Of a stretch of 64,000 nucleotides of DNA, positions 12,601-24,600 are shown piece by piece. This stretch comes from Trichobilharzia regenti (Eukaryota; Platyhelminthes; Trematoda; Strigeidida; Schistosomatidae). Location: the NCBI GenBank assembly GCA_944472135.2, contig OX235267.1, positions 21,869,452 through 21,933,451 on the forward strand, written 5' to 3'. The notes beneath the pieces were generated by a model, which saw only the letters and a program-made list of their open reading frames with translations, did no database searches and had not been told where the DNA came from. Numbering within the stretch: position 1 is the first letter of the stretch; each line of letters begins with the position of its first letter. A program made the translations under genes and the position numbers.

Positions 12601-15600
12601 GCTCGAATCGATGGCTCGAAACGTTATCGGATATGACTAAGGATCGTAATCAATGGCGAACGTGTTGCAATTTCCTTCTTTCTTCCCTTCCCGATGATAG
12701 TTAACGAATACTGTTTGAACTTGTTAAGTATGACTGTTTTCCTTCCAGGTGAAGTGCTTTGTCCATTCTCTACTTATATTTTTCTTTTTTTTATCTATGT
12801 TGTTTTATTATTATTGTGTGGTGCATCTTTCTTGGTACCATACTGTACCAAGATTTCTCTGTGTTTAAACAAATAAATAAAAATAAATAGCCCACGCACT
12901 AACTATACAAGATTTTGTGTGGTGCATCTCTTGGTGCTCATAAAGTACCAAGTTAGTGTTTTTTTTCATTACTGAATGGCTTAATGAAAACTTTAGTAAT
13001 TAGAGTATTGTGGAGAATAAAATGGTAAAATCTGTAAGCTCAATACAGAAACAAATGAGTCTAATCAACAGGCATGCATAACAAACAGTAACAATAAATG
13101 ACATTCAATAAACTGATTCATCAGAGGAGACCCAAACAGAGATGAGGGGAAAGAAAGAGAAGCTCCATAAAATACATAGAAAGTGTCTAACAAGTGAAAC
13201 ATACACCAAAAGATTATAAATTTATGCAAAACAATTTTAAGAATACGAAGAAAAAGAACTTGATGGTGAACAACTGTATCACTGATAGAATGCAAACTTA
13301 CTTACTTACTTTACTTCGGCTATCTCCTACGGAAGGATGAGCCGGCTTCATGAACGTCTCGAATCATCGCTGCCCAGGCGCGGCAATTTGTAAGAGAGTT
13401 CATGAAGTTTCATGGGAATTTGGTACGAGTGATGTCCCCAGGATCGCTCGGCCTTTTGTTTGAGAGTGCAGCTCTAGCCTTTACACAGCCAAGTGTGACC
13501 TACAAGGCAGTAGGAGTGGAGTAAGGAGTCCACTATCCATTGGCAGCCGGTGACCGGAGTTCGGTTCATACGCCTTTTTGAATGGGGCCAGACATCCAGG
13601 ACATCCAACAAGCCCTTTGTCCATACGTCTGCCGGTGAGCTCCAGTGAGCTTCATACGCCAGTCGTTGGAGGTTTGGAATCAGGGTTTAGCCATCTCCCC
13701 TAGACCGTCATCCAATGGACAGTCAACCCGGTGGAGAGCGCCGGGCATCCGCTTTCGCCCTCTCACTTTGGTGAGAAACACCTCCGCCACGTGAAGGCAG
13801 TGAGTAGGACTTCCTCAGGAGAGGCTATGTAAGACGCCCGGTCATATGGGAGCATTTCAAGAGGTGTGCGGAGGGGTGGCCAACCCGCAGCGCAAGGCAC
13901 CCACCCCCGACCATCACTTAAGACTATAAAAATATTTCGATTTATCCAACGAAACAGTTAACTTAAATATACACACATTATGCTGAAAGCTCCAGACTGT
14001 ATAGAGTAATACCGTTCAGAAGAAAACCAGCACCATTAATAATTTTATAAAGATAGAATAGTCACAGGAACTAATCAGCCTACCTGCAAGTTCAGTTAAT
14101 GGATCAGGATTTGAACGTAATCGACTTTCAACAACATTTGTAACATCTAAATCCATTGTAAGATCGGTATCCCCTTTTTGCTGATCTCGATTTTGGGTTA
14201 AGTGAACAATGCGTTCTTCTAGAACCTGTAAACAAGCACTAAACTTGATCAATATCAATAAAAGATGATCCTAGAGTTATTTTGACTATCACATAGACAG
14301 AAGAGTATGAAAATGCCAAGTATACAAAAGGTGAAGTTACACAGACAGGAGAAAAAGGAAAAATAGTAGCTCACTAAAGTGGAACAAAAGTCCGAGCATT
14401 TTTAGTTGTACACAGCAGATAGGAATATCAATAATACAGAATGGCAGATTTAAACATGAAATATTAGCATTGCTTTCATCCGAGTTTATTTAATCTATGA
14501 TTAAAGATATGAACCCTTCAATTTCAAGAGAACTGATGTCGTCGGTGGCACAGTGGTTAGGACTCTCGCCGACCATGCACATGGTCCGGGGTTCGAGCCC
14601 ACGCCGGCGCACACCTGATATCTATGGTCGGCCTGCAAAATTTGGGCTACCGATATCCATGCTGAAAATTCCATACTTGTACCAAAAATACAGTGTGGAA
14701 TCAAGCTGTAAATCAAAAAAAAAAATATATTAATTTATTCAGAGGTAATTCACAAGTGTTGTTCTGCAGGAATATGAATAATTTCAAGTTAGAAGTAACT
14801 GAAGCATATGTATCCTCACTTTCTAACGGAATAAGTAAAGTGATTAGTTAAACGCCATGCTTTAGGATTATTGTGGTCGCAGAATGAAGTGAAGGTGCCT
14901 CACTAACCTGAAGAATAGTACTAACTATAGTAGGGGAATAAGATGATGAAGGTGATGTGGGTAGATGAGAATGATGCTCAAGAAGGCTTCTTGTGCTCTT
15001 GGAAATGTGTGGGCGGTTGTCACTTCCCGGCTGCCCACACCGTGGAAGCTGATTGATTCTTCGGGTACCTGAAACAGAGAGAGGGTTAGTGTTGCGTCAC
15101 CGTAGCTGCTTGAGGCCGGTCACACACGGCCTGTCTCAACTGATTTCTAGTTTGGTTCCGTATTATTAACTTTGCTGCCGGCTACGGACCACCGTAGGGT
15201 AAGTCGGGATGTACAATTTTAGGAGTCGACCTTTTCTAACCCCTTCTCTCCGGAGTGGAGAGACAGCATAGCTGGCATGCTGGTCATCTGAGGTAAACAC
15301 CTTACTACTGTAACATCCCTGTTCTCCAGCAGTACAACTTCGCCCACAGACCCTCAGGATAGTGTAAAAGAAATTCTTACACAATGCCGGTAACTGCTTT
15401 TAGTCTAATCGCTATCGTAACAACCTTCCTGACATGGTAGGACCTGCAGGAACAATAGTTACAGTCAGTGTAGCTTGTTGGGTCATCGCGATGTGCAAGC
15501 CCGATCACCACGTCAAGGTAGTAGCTATCGGTCGCTTTAGGATTAACTTCAAAAATGTATAAGATTCACTAATAGAACAAGCTGTCAATACAAACAGACA

Positions 15601-18600
15601 ATTATAAGTACAACTGTGAACATGTCAAATTATCATTACGCTACATAGTACTGATTAACTGATATCAGTAGTTGGGCGCCATTCATTAATTCAGTGGTGC
15701 TTTCTAGCTGAGCTGAATTAAAGTGGGTAGATTGCTGATAAATTCAACTCAAAACAAGTCACCCGGTGTTTAGACCACTTCCATCTGGCTGATATGAGTG
15801 GTGTCCAACTACCCATATCAATCAATCAGTGTTCTGCATCTTGTGATTTGATCAAGAATTCAGGTTTCCAAATGAAACTGTGGTGGGATTCTACCTCCTC
15901 GAACTATGAGAATTGTAAACTGCAAACTAATTTGCTAATTACAAATTTGATTGAAGTTACCATTACAGTAGAATCAACACATCAACATGAGAACAAATGA
16001 CTAGGATGGAGAAATGATGGTCATTATACTCATAATCACAAGAAGTTTCATATGACATACAGAATACAGATTTCATTGTAATGGTACTAGAAATGTATTC
16101 ACTTATCCAGGACTAGCTTTTAACGTACTAGGCAAAAGAAAGTACAAGCGAAGTGTTACCATTGGGTTGATTAAGCTAAGATAAACGAAGCAACAATTTA
16201 AACATATGAAATAACCAAGTTGCAGTTAGATATAAATAAAAGACTGGATAAAAACGAACGGCTGCCAATTGTTGGTTGAACCTGTGTAGACAAATACAAA
16301 CCTAGGAGTACCGAGTGGTTATTGTATCCTTGTTTGGGACCCTTTATTAGTACACACCCACTGGAGTTGGAACCCGGGAACTTTCGGCTACAAGGTGGCC
16401 TGTTAGACGATTCAGCCACTGGGACTCGACCCAATAGTCCATGAATTCCAACTTCTGTCTATTCGCCATTTGTATGGAACAACCACTAGCCAATATCGTC
16501 CTTCAGTAACTATCCTATCTAATCAGACTCTGTGGATCCCGCTGATCATAACTCACTAGGATTCCAAAAGCTGGAGTTCACAGGAAAACGGGTCGGATCT
16601 CAGTGGCTGAACGGTCTACGAGCTCGCCTTGGAACCTGAAGGTCACTGACTTAAACTCCTGAGAGGGAATACTGCTGAAGTGTCCCACCCACACCAAGAA
16701 GAAACAGCTGTTCAGCACACCTTAGTTTTACAGTGGTTATCTAAATGATGTCGGCTCGCAACCAAAAACCTGTAACCAATCAAGACCCCGGAAACCAACA
16801 TTTAAGAAATATGAGCTTTGTGACTAAAGTTCATGAAATAAAGGAAACACATAGCTGAATACCTCGCAAGCAAAGTAATAAACAAAATAAATAAGCAAAA
16901 GAGATGTGAATAAAACACACTACCACTAACTGAGCAGTCAACAGTTTAACCACTCATATCAATAACCAACAAGTATATTTACTGATATTGAACTAATTTT
17001 GTGTTCAATGAACAAAAACCACTTATATCGCTTACTTGAATCCGTTGACGTTGACGCTCTGTTAGCAAACGAAGTTCACTTAATTCCTTTGATAAATTCT
17101 GTTTGAAGATTGCCGCAGGATTATGTTTATAAGTTAATATTCTAGTAGTTCTTGTATCACACACGCCCTAAGAAAGAATATGTCAAAGTGATCCGGGTGA
17201 ATTTCAAAGCAGATTTAGTCACAAACCAACATCAGCCAGCGATCTCATTGGAAACTACTTCGGAACACTGAAGTTCTGAATGTCTCAGTTTCGGACCTTT
17301 CAACAGTGAGCAACCACAACTCTACCAGGGATCGGACCAGAGACCTTCACGCTACAAATCCAAGTTCGTTGACGATTCAGACAGAATGATGCGAGAATTC
17401 GTGATGTAACGCCACTCTGAACCAATGCTTTAGATGACCATCCACCACTTCACCTTGACATGGTGGTAGACCCCACTAGTCACGACTTCTTCATACAGCT
17501 TCAGGACATTCATCCAGTAGCCGTCAATAAGGTACACACTGATATTCCGAATATGGTTTTTCGTAGGAATTCAGATTAATTTCCATCGGTAATGATAAAG
17601 AGTCCCACAATGGGGTGAAACACCTGTCCAGTGCCCCCTGGTTTTCAATGAACTCGCTAAATGATGTTGGTTTGTGAAGAAAATTACAATGAATAGATAA
17701 ACTGTTGAATAAACAGTTGTATACTTTGATTGGACACTAGTAACTAGTGTGATGTGTCTAGTCCTTTCTTTGGTGCAGACTAATTCTATCAGTAAGATTC
17801 ACAATGTGGCCCCCATTCTAGGTAGCTCGCCATCACGGTGCACATTGATTCAATGATATTAGACGAGTGCCAAATAGCACGAAACCTATTTTATTTATTT
17901 ACTTATTTTTTTTTGATTACAGCATTACCTAGGTCCAAGACTTCCTGCCGATTACCTCAAACCATCTAATATCATCAAAAAGTTGTATGTACAAACTCGT
18001 GAGTAAAAGTTATAGACTAGTACGAAAACAATTATCTCATACTGATAGCGATCCGCGACTAAATGAAGTCTAGTAACTACACTCATGAACTTGACAATGA
18101 ACAGCAATTAACATGTAAAGGTGTACGGTACTATCTAGTTTTCCGGTCATATGATGTAGAAAAGTGTTTCATCCAGTATAATTTGATAGTGGAAGTGAAA
18201 CTTCTGAAATGTTTAGAATTGAACATCCACAAACTTATTTAGATCTCAAATCTGATAGTGAATACGTTATTAATTGTTATAATTAGAGTTCATTAAAATA
18301 CAAAGATATATCTGGCCTGTGTGCATTTCCATTTCTCCATAATTCTCTATAAAACAAGTCGTAGATTATAACTAAAACTCTTCTGGAATCCATCTACACC
18401 TCTCCCTTACAAGTGTCTCATATAGCTTGACATTCTTCTTGATGTATCTCTGTTGAATAAATTGGAAAATTTATCATTTAAAATATTCAGTTAAGTTTTC
18501 ACGAGACAGTAAAACTGAAATAGTCCGTACTCTAACAATTACCTTACATTAGACCACACAACAAACAGGGTATATCAACCAAATGTAAGACGCTCTGAAT

Positions 18601-21600
18601 TGGTATTTGAGTCGCCCCATTGTCTGAGTCATCAACAGGCCACAAATTTGCGCAATATATAGAGCATCAGATCCACAAGATTCAAATTCTGTAGAGGATT
18701 AAGGAACCAGCATGTTGATAAACAGCGCATCTGTGGTTTAGCAGTAGAATGCTCGCCAATCAAGCTCCACACAGTCTGAAGTTCAATCCTCCGTGGACAC
18801 ACTCCTAAACCTCACTAGCTAGGCCGATAAAAAAAGGAAGATTGGGCACAAGGCTAACAACCTCACACAGTAAAAATAAAACCACTGCTACCAAGACTTG
18901 AAAGCTCTGCCTTGTAGCCCACAGCCCACAATATGTTCCACTAGGAACGTAAAGGAATAAAACAGAAAATCAAAACAATTCTCTGCTTAGTTATCAAACC
19001 AGTTGTGCAGCAGCAACTTGTGTCAAATAGTTATTTAGCTCATTTTAAAAGTCATCCGCCGTCTCATCAAATCCATTACCTGCATATGATATACATCCAG
19101 TTTATCAAGTAATTCAGCATTTGTAGTCTGCAATTTTTCAATTTTCTCTTCTAATTCAGATATCTGTTGCCTGAAAAGCAAACCAACAATGAAAAGCATG
19201 AACAATTATAAATATGATGCTATAACTTTAAAAGTATACCGGCAACATTTGTATATACAAGTGTGTGTGTGTGTGCATGTGTTAATGTAAGAGTGAAATT
19301 TAGCCACTGTGGTAGAATATGACTTACAGAAAAAAACAAATTGAGGGGAAAAAATATATTTCTTTTCAATTAGTTCCTCAACATGGGGCTCTATCCTAAT
19401 GTAACAACAGAAGACAAGGGCCAGGCAACACATCCTTATTAAGGAAATCAACACATATTTGTAGATTTTGATGTACATGTTATAGATTATTGTTAGCAGA
19501 CAAACAGTCTTCTGATTAGTTGTTTCTCACAGAAAGATAACCTTGCATCTCTTTGTGACTGTTTCTTAAATGTCAGATCACTTATATGTTAACTGTATCC
19601 GCCTACACAAAGCCCTTTGTTCTCATTTTTCTCACAGTCGATATTGGAGACATAAACATTGACGTAAATTACTGTCCACCAATTTTGACTAACAGCCAGC
19701 TCTCACCATACTAATATGTAGCTTTTCCCATCAATATACGGAACACTAAAACCTGTCGGCGCTATGACATCCATGTTATACAGCTTGCCACTTAAGACCA
19801 GTCCTCGATTTGTCTAGCTCACCATACCATTCAACTGCTAAATGGCTGCTGGAACTTCTACAGCCGTTGCATACAAAACTTGTGAAAAATAGCGTAAAAG
19901 ATAATTTTGAAGGATAAATACATGATATCACTAGACGCATCTTGCTTATTCACCAACATGTATTTGGTGAGAACAGTTGATTGATAAAGCAAGGTATAGA
20001 GGCTGGAATTCCTGTGTTTTCCCTAAAGGTGTACAAGGAACGTGAAATTTCTGTTTAATAATAGAGAAATGTATAGACAATCAGATGGTGTTACCATGGG
20101 ATTACCACTAGGCCCAGTCCTAGAAAATTTTTCCCTAGTAAAACTACAGAATGGCATTCTTAAAGACTTAATATATAATTTTGATTCCCATGTCGATGAT
20201 ACATTTATAGTTGTGAAGAAAGAAAGTGAGATGAAGGACATATTGGGTAAATTCAATGAAGCACATACTAGCATAAGCTTCACTAAAGGGGTTGAAGAAA
20301 ATAACTCTATCTCCTTTTGGGACATCCTAATGACTAAACGAACGGACGGAACAATTATGTAAACGTTTGCATAGAAAACCTACTTCCACTGGACAGTAAA
20401 CTCACTTCCTGAGTTTCGAACCCCTACAATGCAAACGTAATCTGGTTAGATGTCTGGTTCACCGGGCTAGAGTTATCTGCTCAAATGAGGCAGTGAACGA
20501 AGAACTCGATGATATTCGTGATCCACTTAGCAGAAACAGATATCCGACTATATTCTTGAACAAACACGTGAACTCTGAAAGTAAAAAAGTCAAAGGTACC
20601 GACTGTTCCCAAAAAATCAGTCTTCCTACGATTACAATTCACGAGCGGTGTCAATAATGAGATCTTACCATAACGTCTGAGAAAGGCCTTCAAAAGGACT
20701 TTCAACGCAACTAAGCTGTGCTGTATATTCACTAGTTAACTAGTCCTCAGTTCAAGAAATAAAGACAAACTGCCCTGTTTCACCTCTTCCAAGTATATTT
20801 GCCAATTTAACTGTTGATACGAAGCTAGTTACATCGGGCGTGCGCTCAGGCAAGTTCATCGTCCAATTTCTGAACACCTCCAATCTGCTACACGCAGTTC
20901 ATTACTAGCTCATCTCGTCAATACTGACTGGACATCAAGTCGACTCTAACAAAGCTTTTAAAGTAAGTCAGTTATCGTATATCCCCCGAAGTCTCGCCAA
21001 GTGGTCTACGAGTACGACTTTTACATACAGCAGAGGCAATCGGAATTCATCTGAACAAATCAAATCTGTGTGTTCGAAAGAAATTTGTACAGCCCGATCC
21101 TTTGCCATGACCAACTACATAATATGTATTAAGTTTTTAGAAACGATTCTACCCCTCCTCTTGAAACTATATTTTGACTTTGTTATTTTTTTTCACAATT
21201 CTAGCTGATACTATTAATTTGTTTGTATTTTACGTAATTTCACTGAGTCATCCTATTTTACTTAGTCATCATTATTTTACAGATTCCTTGATTATATGTA
21301 ATAATTTGTTGCTAACCTCTAAGAATCAACTTATCTGGGATTCCGTAATTGATTCCCACCCCTCCTTCAGAAATTAGATATCTTTTAAATACCATTGACT
21401 AACTAATTGTTTTGATGACTTTTAACCTCTTAATTTTCATCCCCCCCCCCTATCTGTACCTAAAACTAATGAACTAAAATAACCACCTGATTGATGAGAT
21501 TTTAATTTTTTTTTAATGTATATTAGTGTAAAGTCGACGACGAGGAACTAACTGTAAACGAATATATTTCTTCGCTCAATTGGCTGTTTTTTCTAAATGC

Positions 21601-24600
21601 CTATATGAGGATATAGTTCTCCACTAGATAAGTTTATTTATCATAATAGTAATGATAATAATAATAGCTTTATTCTGGACAAAGTGTTCACACAAAGTAC
21701 AGAACTCTTACAGTAATTTATTGCATATTTATTCTGTGTTTATTCAGGATCTCCAGGTAAAAAAGGCAATTTACAGTAGATCACGTCACGTGACGCAATA
21801 CTGTCCGATCTGAAGCATTGACTCAGTCCCTTACGGTATTTTCAAAATTCTCTGTTAGATGAAGGAGTAATGTTAACTTGCCAGAGAGTAAAGGATCTAT
21901 TTACAGGCAAGAATTAAGTGGTAGTTACTGTTACTATTCGGACATGACGCTGGCACACCAAGAGCATCATAAAATGCAACACATAAAATTATTCAAGTGT
22001 TGGTTTGTAGTGATTTGATTGGTTGCAGGATTTCATCATGAGCTGACATTGGTTAGAGAACCATTGGAAAACCTGGGAGTACTGGACATCTGTTTCGTCC
22101 CGGTTTGGGACTCTTCATCAGTACGCACCCACCGGACGTACCCACCCACATAAAATTATATTTCCTGTGAAGTCTGAGATACTGTCCTGGCACCCAGAAT
22201 CAACGAGACGGTTTTTATAAAGAGCTACCGTCTGAACCATCAATTTGAAATTTTAATCAGTGGGGAGTCAGTCAGCAAAGCAACCACGTGAGGTGGAATT
22301 TTATGGTTGGTGGAATGTGGCTGGTTAGCTCAAAACAATGAATCTTTGGGTGGGAACCTGCTTCACTTACTTCAGTCAAGGCAAATGAGTAGCATCACCG
22401 GCCCTGATACAATACGTATGGTTTACAGTCTTTCATATGAGTAAATTGCTACCCATAACAGTCATAAGCAACTAACTAACTAGCAATGACCACTACAGAT
22501 TCTATCCTATGCTGTAAAAAGCCTTTCAACTGACAAACGATTCAAATGTTAGCAAAACGATTAGAATACATAATCATAAGTAAATCGGAGAGAAAGAAAG
22601 AAACTAACCGTAATTTTCCGACCAAGTCCCTATCATCTTCATGTATTGAATGAACTGATGATGAAACATTACTGACTGAATCACCATACTACAATTTTAA
22701 AAAAACGAATTGAGAATGTAACTAATACTGTGCGGAACACATGCATATGAGACAGAAAGTACAAGAAAATGTAGAAATAGTGTGCACTTGTAATTTCTTG
22801 TTGTTGCTCTTTACTGGATTGAATTGAACTGATCCACTTTGGTGCGGAAACCCCATAAACAGATGCCCTAATACTGTGCTTAAAACTCGATAGAAATGGA
22901 GTTCTTTAGTATGCATCAAGTGGAAAATGGTCTGATGTTTGACATGATGACCAATGGATCCCTGTCCAATAAAAAATAATCACTGCCTTAGTTGTACGAT
23001 TTATATGAAGATGGTCTACACCGATTCCTAGTTTAAAAATAGGAAGATGAAGTGCTTGAGTAAGTTGAATACTTTGCTTATTTGAGAAGCTGCATTAGCC
23101 CCTTTGGACTGATTATTGATGAAATCTCAGAGCAGATTTAAAACACTCATGTGACAGTTGTCAAAATACGTCATCCTATGACGCAGACGTGATATCCAGC
23201 TATTGACCAAAAGACGCGTTAAGTGAGCGGCAGTTTGCTCTGTCCTCCTTTATGGCTGTGGAAGATATGAAGAGTTGATATAAGTATAAGACTTGGGCAC
23301 TGTGGTAGAGTATAATTCCATTATGGATAAGATTTTATTTTGATAAATCACACAGTGTTGTGCAGTAATATTAACAGTTAATATTACTGTACAACACTGT
23401 GTGATTTATCAAAATAAAATCTTATCCATAATGAAGATATGAAGAGGCCAGCTGTCTTTGACCAAAGATATTTGTGCTATATCTCCCATGTAAACTGACA
23501 TAATATGCTAGTAATATTGAGGCTAGGCGTATATTCTTACGTAAGGAGGATAAATCAATCGATGAGGTTGCGAAGTTACATCTATTGGGATGACCAAGAC
23601 ACATCTTGCTCACTTCGAGCCATCGCTTTTCCCGACAAGCGATGTTAACCGACATAGAATTAGGTTGGAAAATGGTCAAACTAAAACCCAGGGTCAATTC
23701 ACGAAGACTTTGATAGTTGTTTTGAACCATGTAGGGGGGTATAAGCTACCTGCGGCTGGGGTCTTTGAGATATTAAGAACTAATAACCGGAGACAATTGG
23801 TGATATGGCTAAGAAATGTTCTCAGTGGCACAGATGTGTTCACTCTCTGTAATCTGCCATTTCTACTAAACTTTCATGTTTTTTTCCCACATAACTGTTC
23901 TTTCTTCCACACACTTCTGTTTGTTAGAGTCCTCTGAAATCTTTTGCTCTCATTTGTTTACCTTTGTGTGCTACACGGATTGTGGCAACTCGAACTGATG
24001 TACTTCTGTGCAAAGTTATGTGTTGAAACTCAATTAGTCAGTGCGTCGGTGGCACAGTGGTTAGGATTCTCACCGACCATGCACATGGTCCCTATCATCT
24101 TCATGTATTGAATGAACTGATGATGAAACATTACTGACTGAATCACCATACTACAATTTTAAAAAAACGAATTGAGAATGTAACTAATACTGTGCGGAAC
24201 ACATGCATATGAGACAGAAAGTACAAGAAAATGTAGAAATAGTGTGCACTTGTAATTTCTTGTTGTTGCTCTTTACTGGATTGAATTGAACTGATCCACT
24301 TTGGTGCGGAAACCCCATAAACAGATGCCCTAATACTGTGCTTAAAACTCGATAGAAATGGAGTTCTTTAGTATGCATCAAGTGGAAAATGGTCTGATGT
24401 TTGACATGATGACCAATGGATCCCTGTCCAATAAAAAATAATCACTGCCTTAGTTGTACGATTTATATGAAGATGGTCTACACCGATTCCTAGTTTAAAA
24501 ATAGGAAGATGAAGTGCTTGAGTAAGTTGAATACTTTGCTTATTTGAGAAGCTGCATTAGCCCCTTTGGACTGATTATTGATGAAATCTCAGAGCAGATT

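Larger units (their letters stand above)
22626..24087. repeat. Tandem duplication, copy 1 (1,462 bp)
   Basis: This block is repeated head to tail at 24088-25549. By eye I found one substitution (A at 23212, G at 24674). The unit starts inside MAD1 exon 9 and ends inside the head of a SINE-2. The 4 bases gtcc are shared by both breakpoints. Confidence 0.9.
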
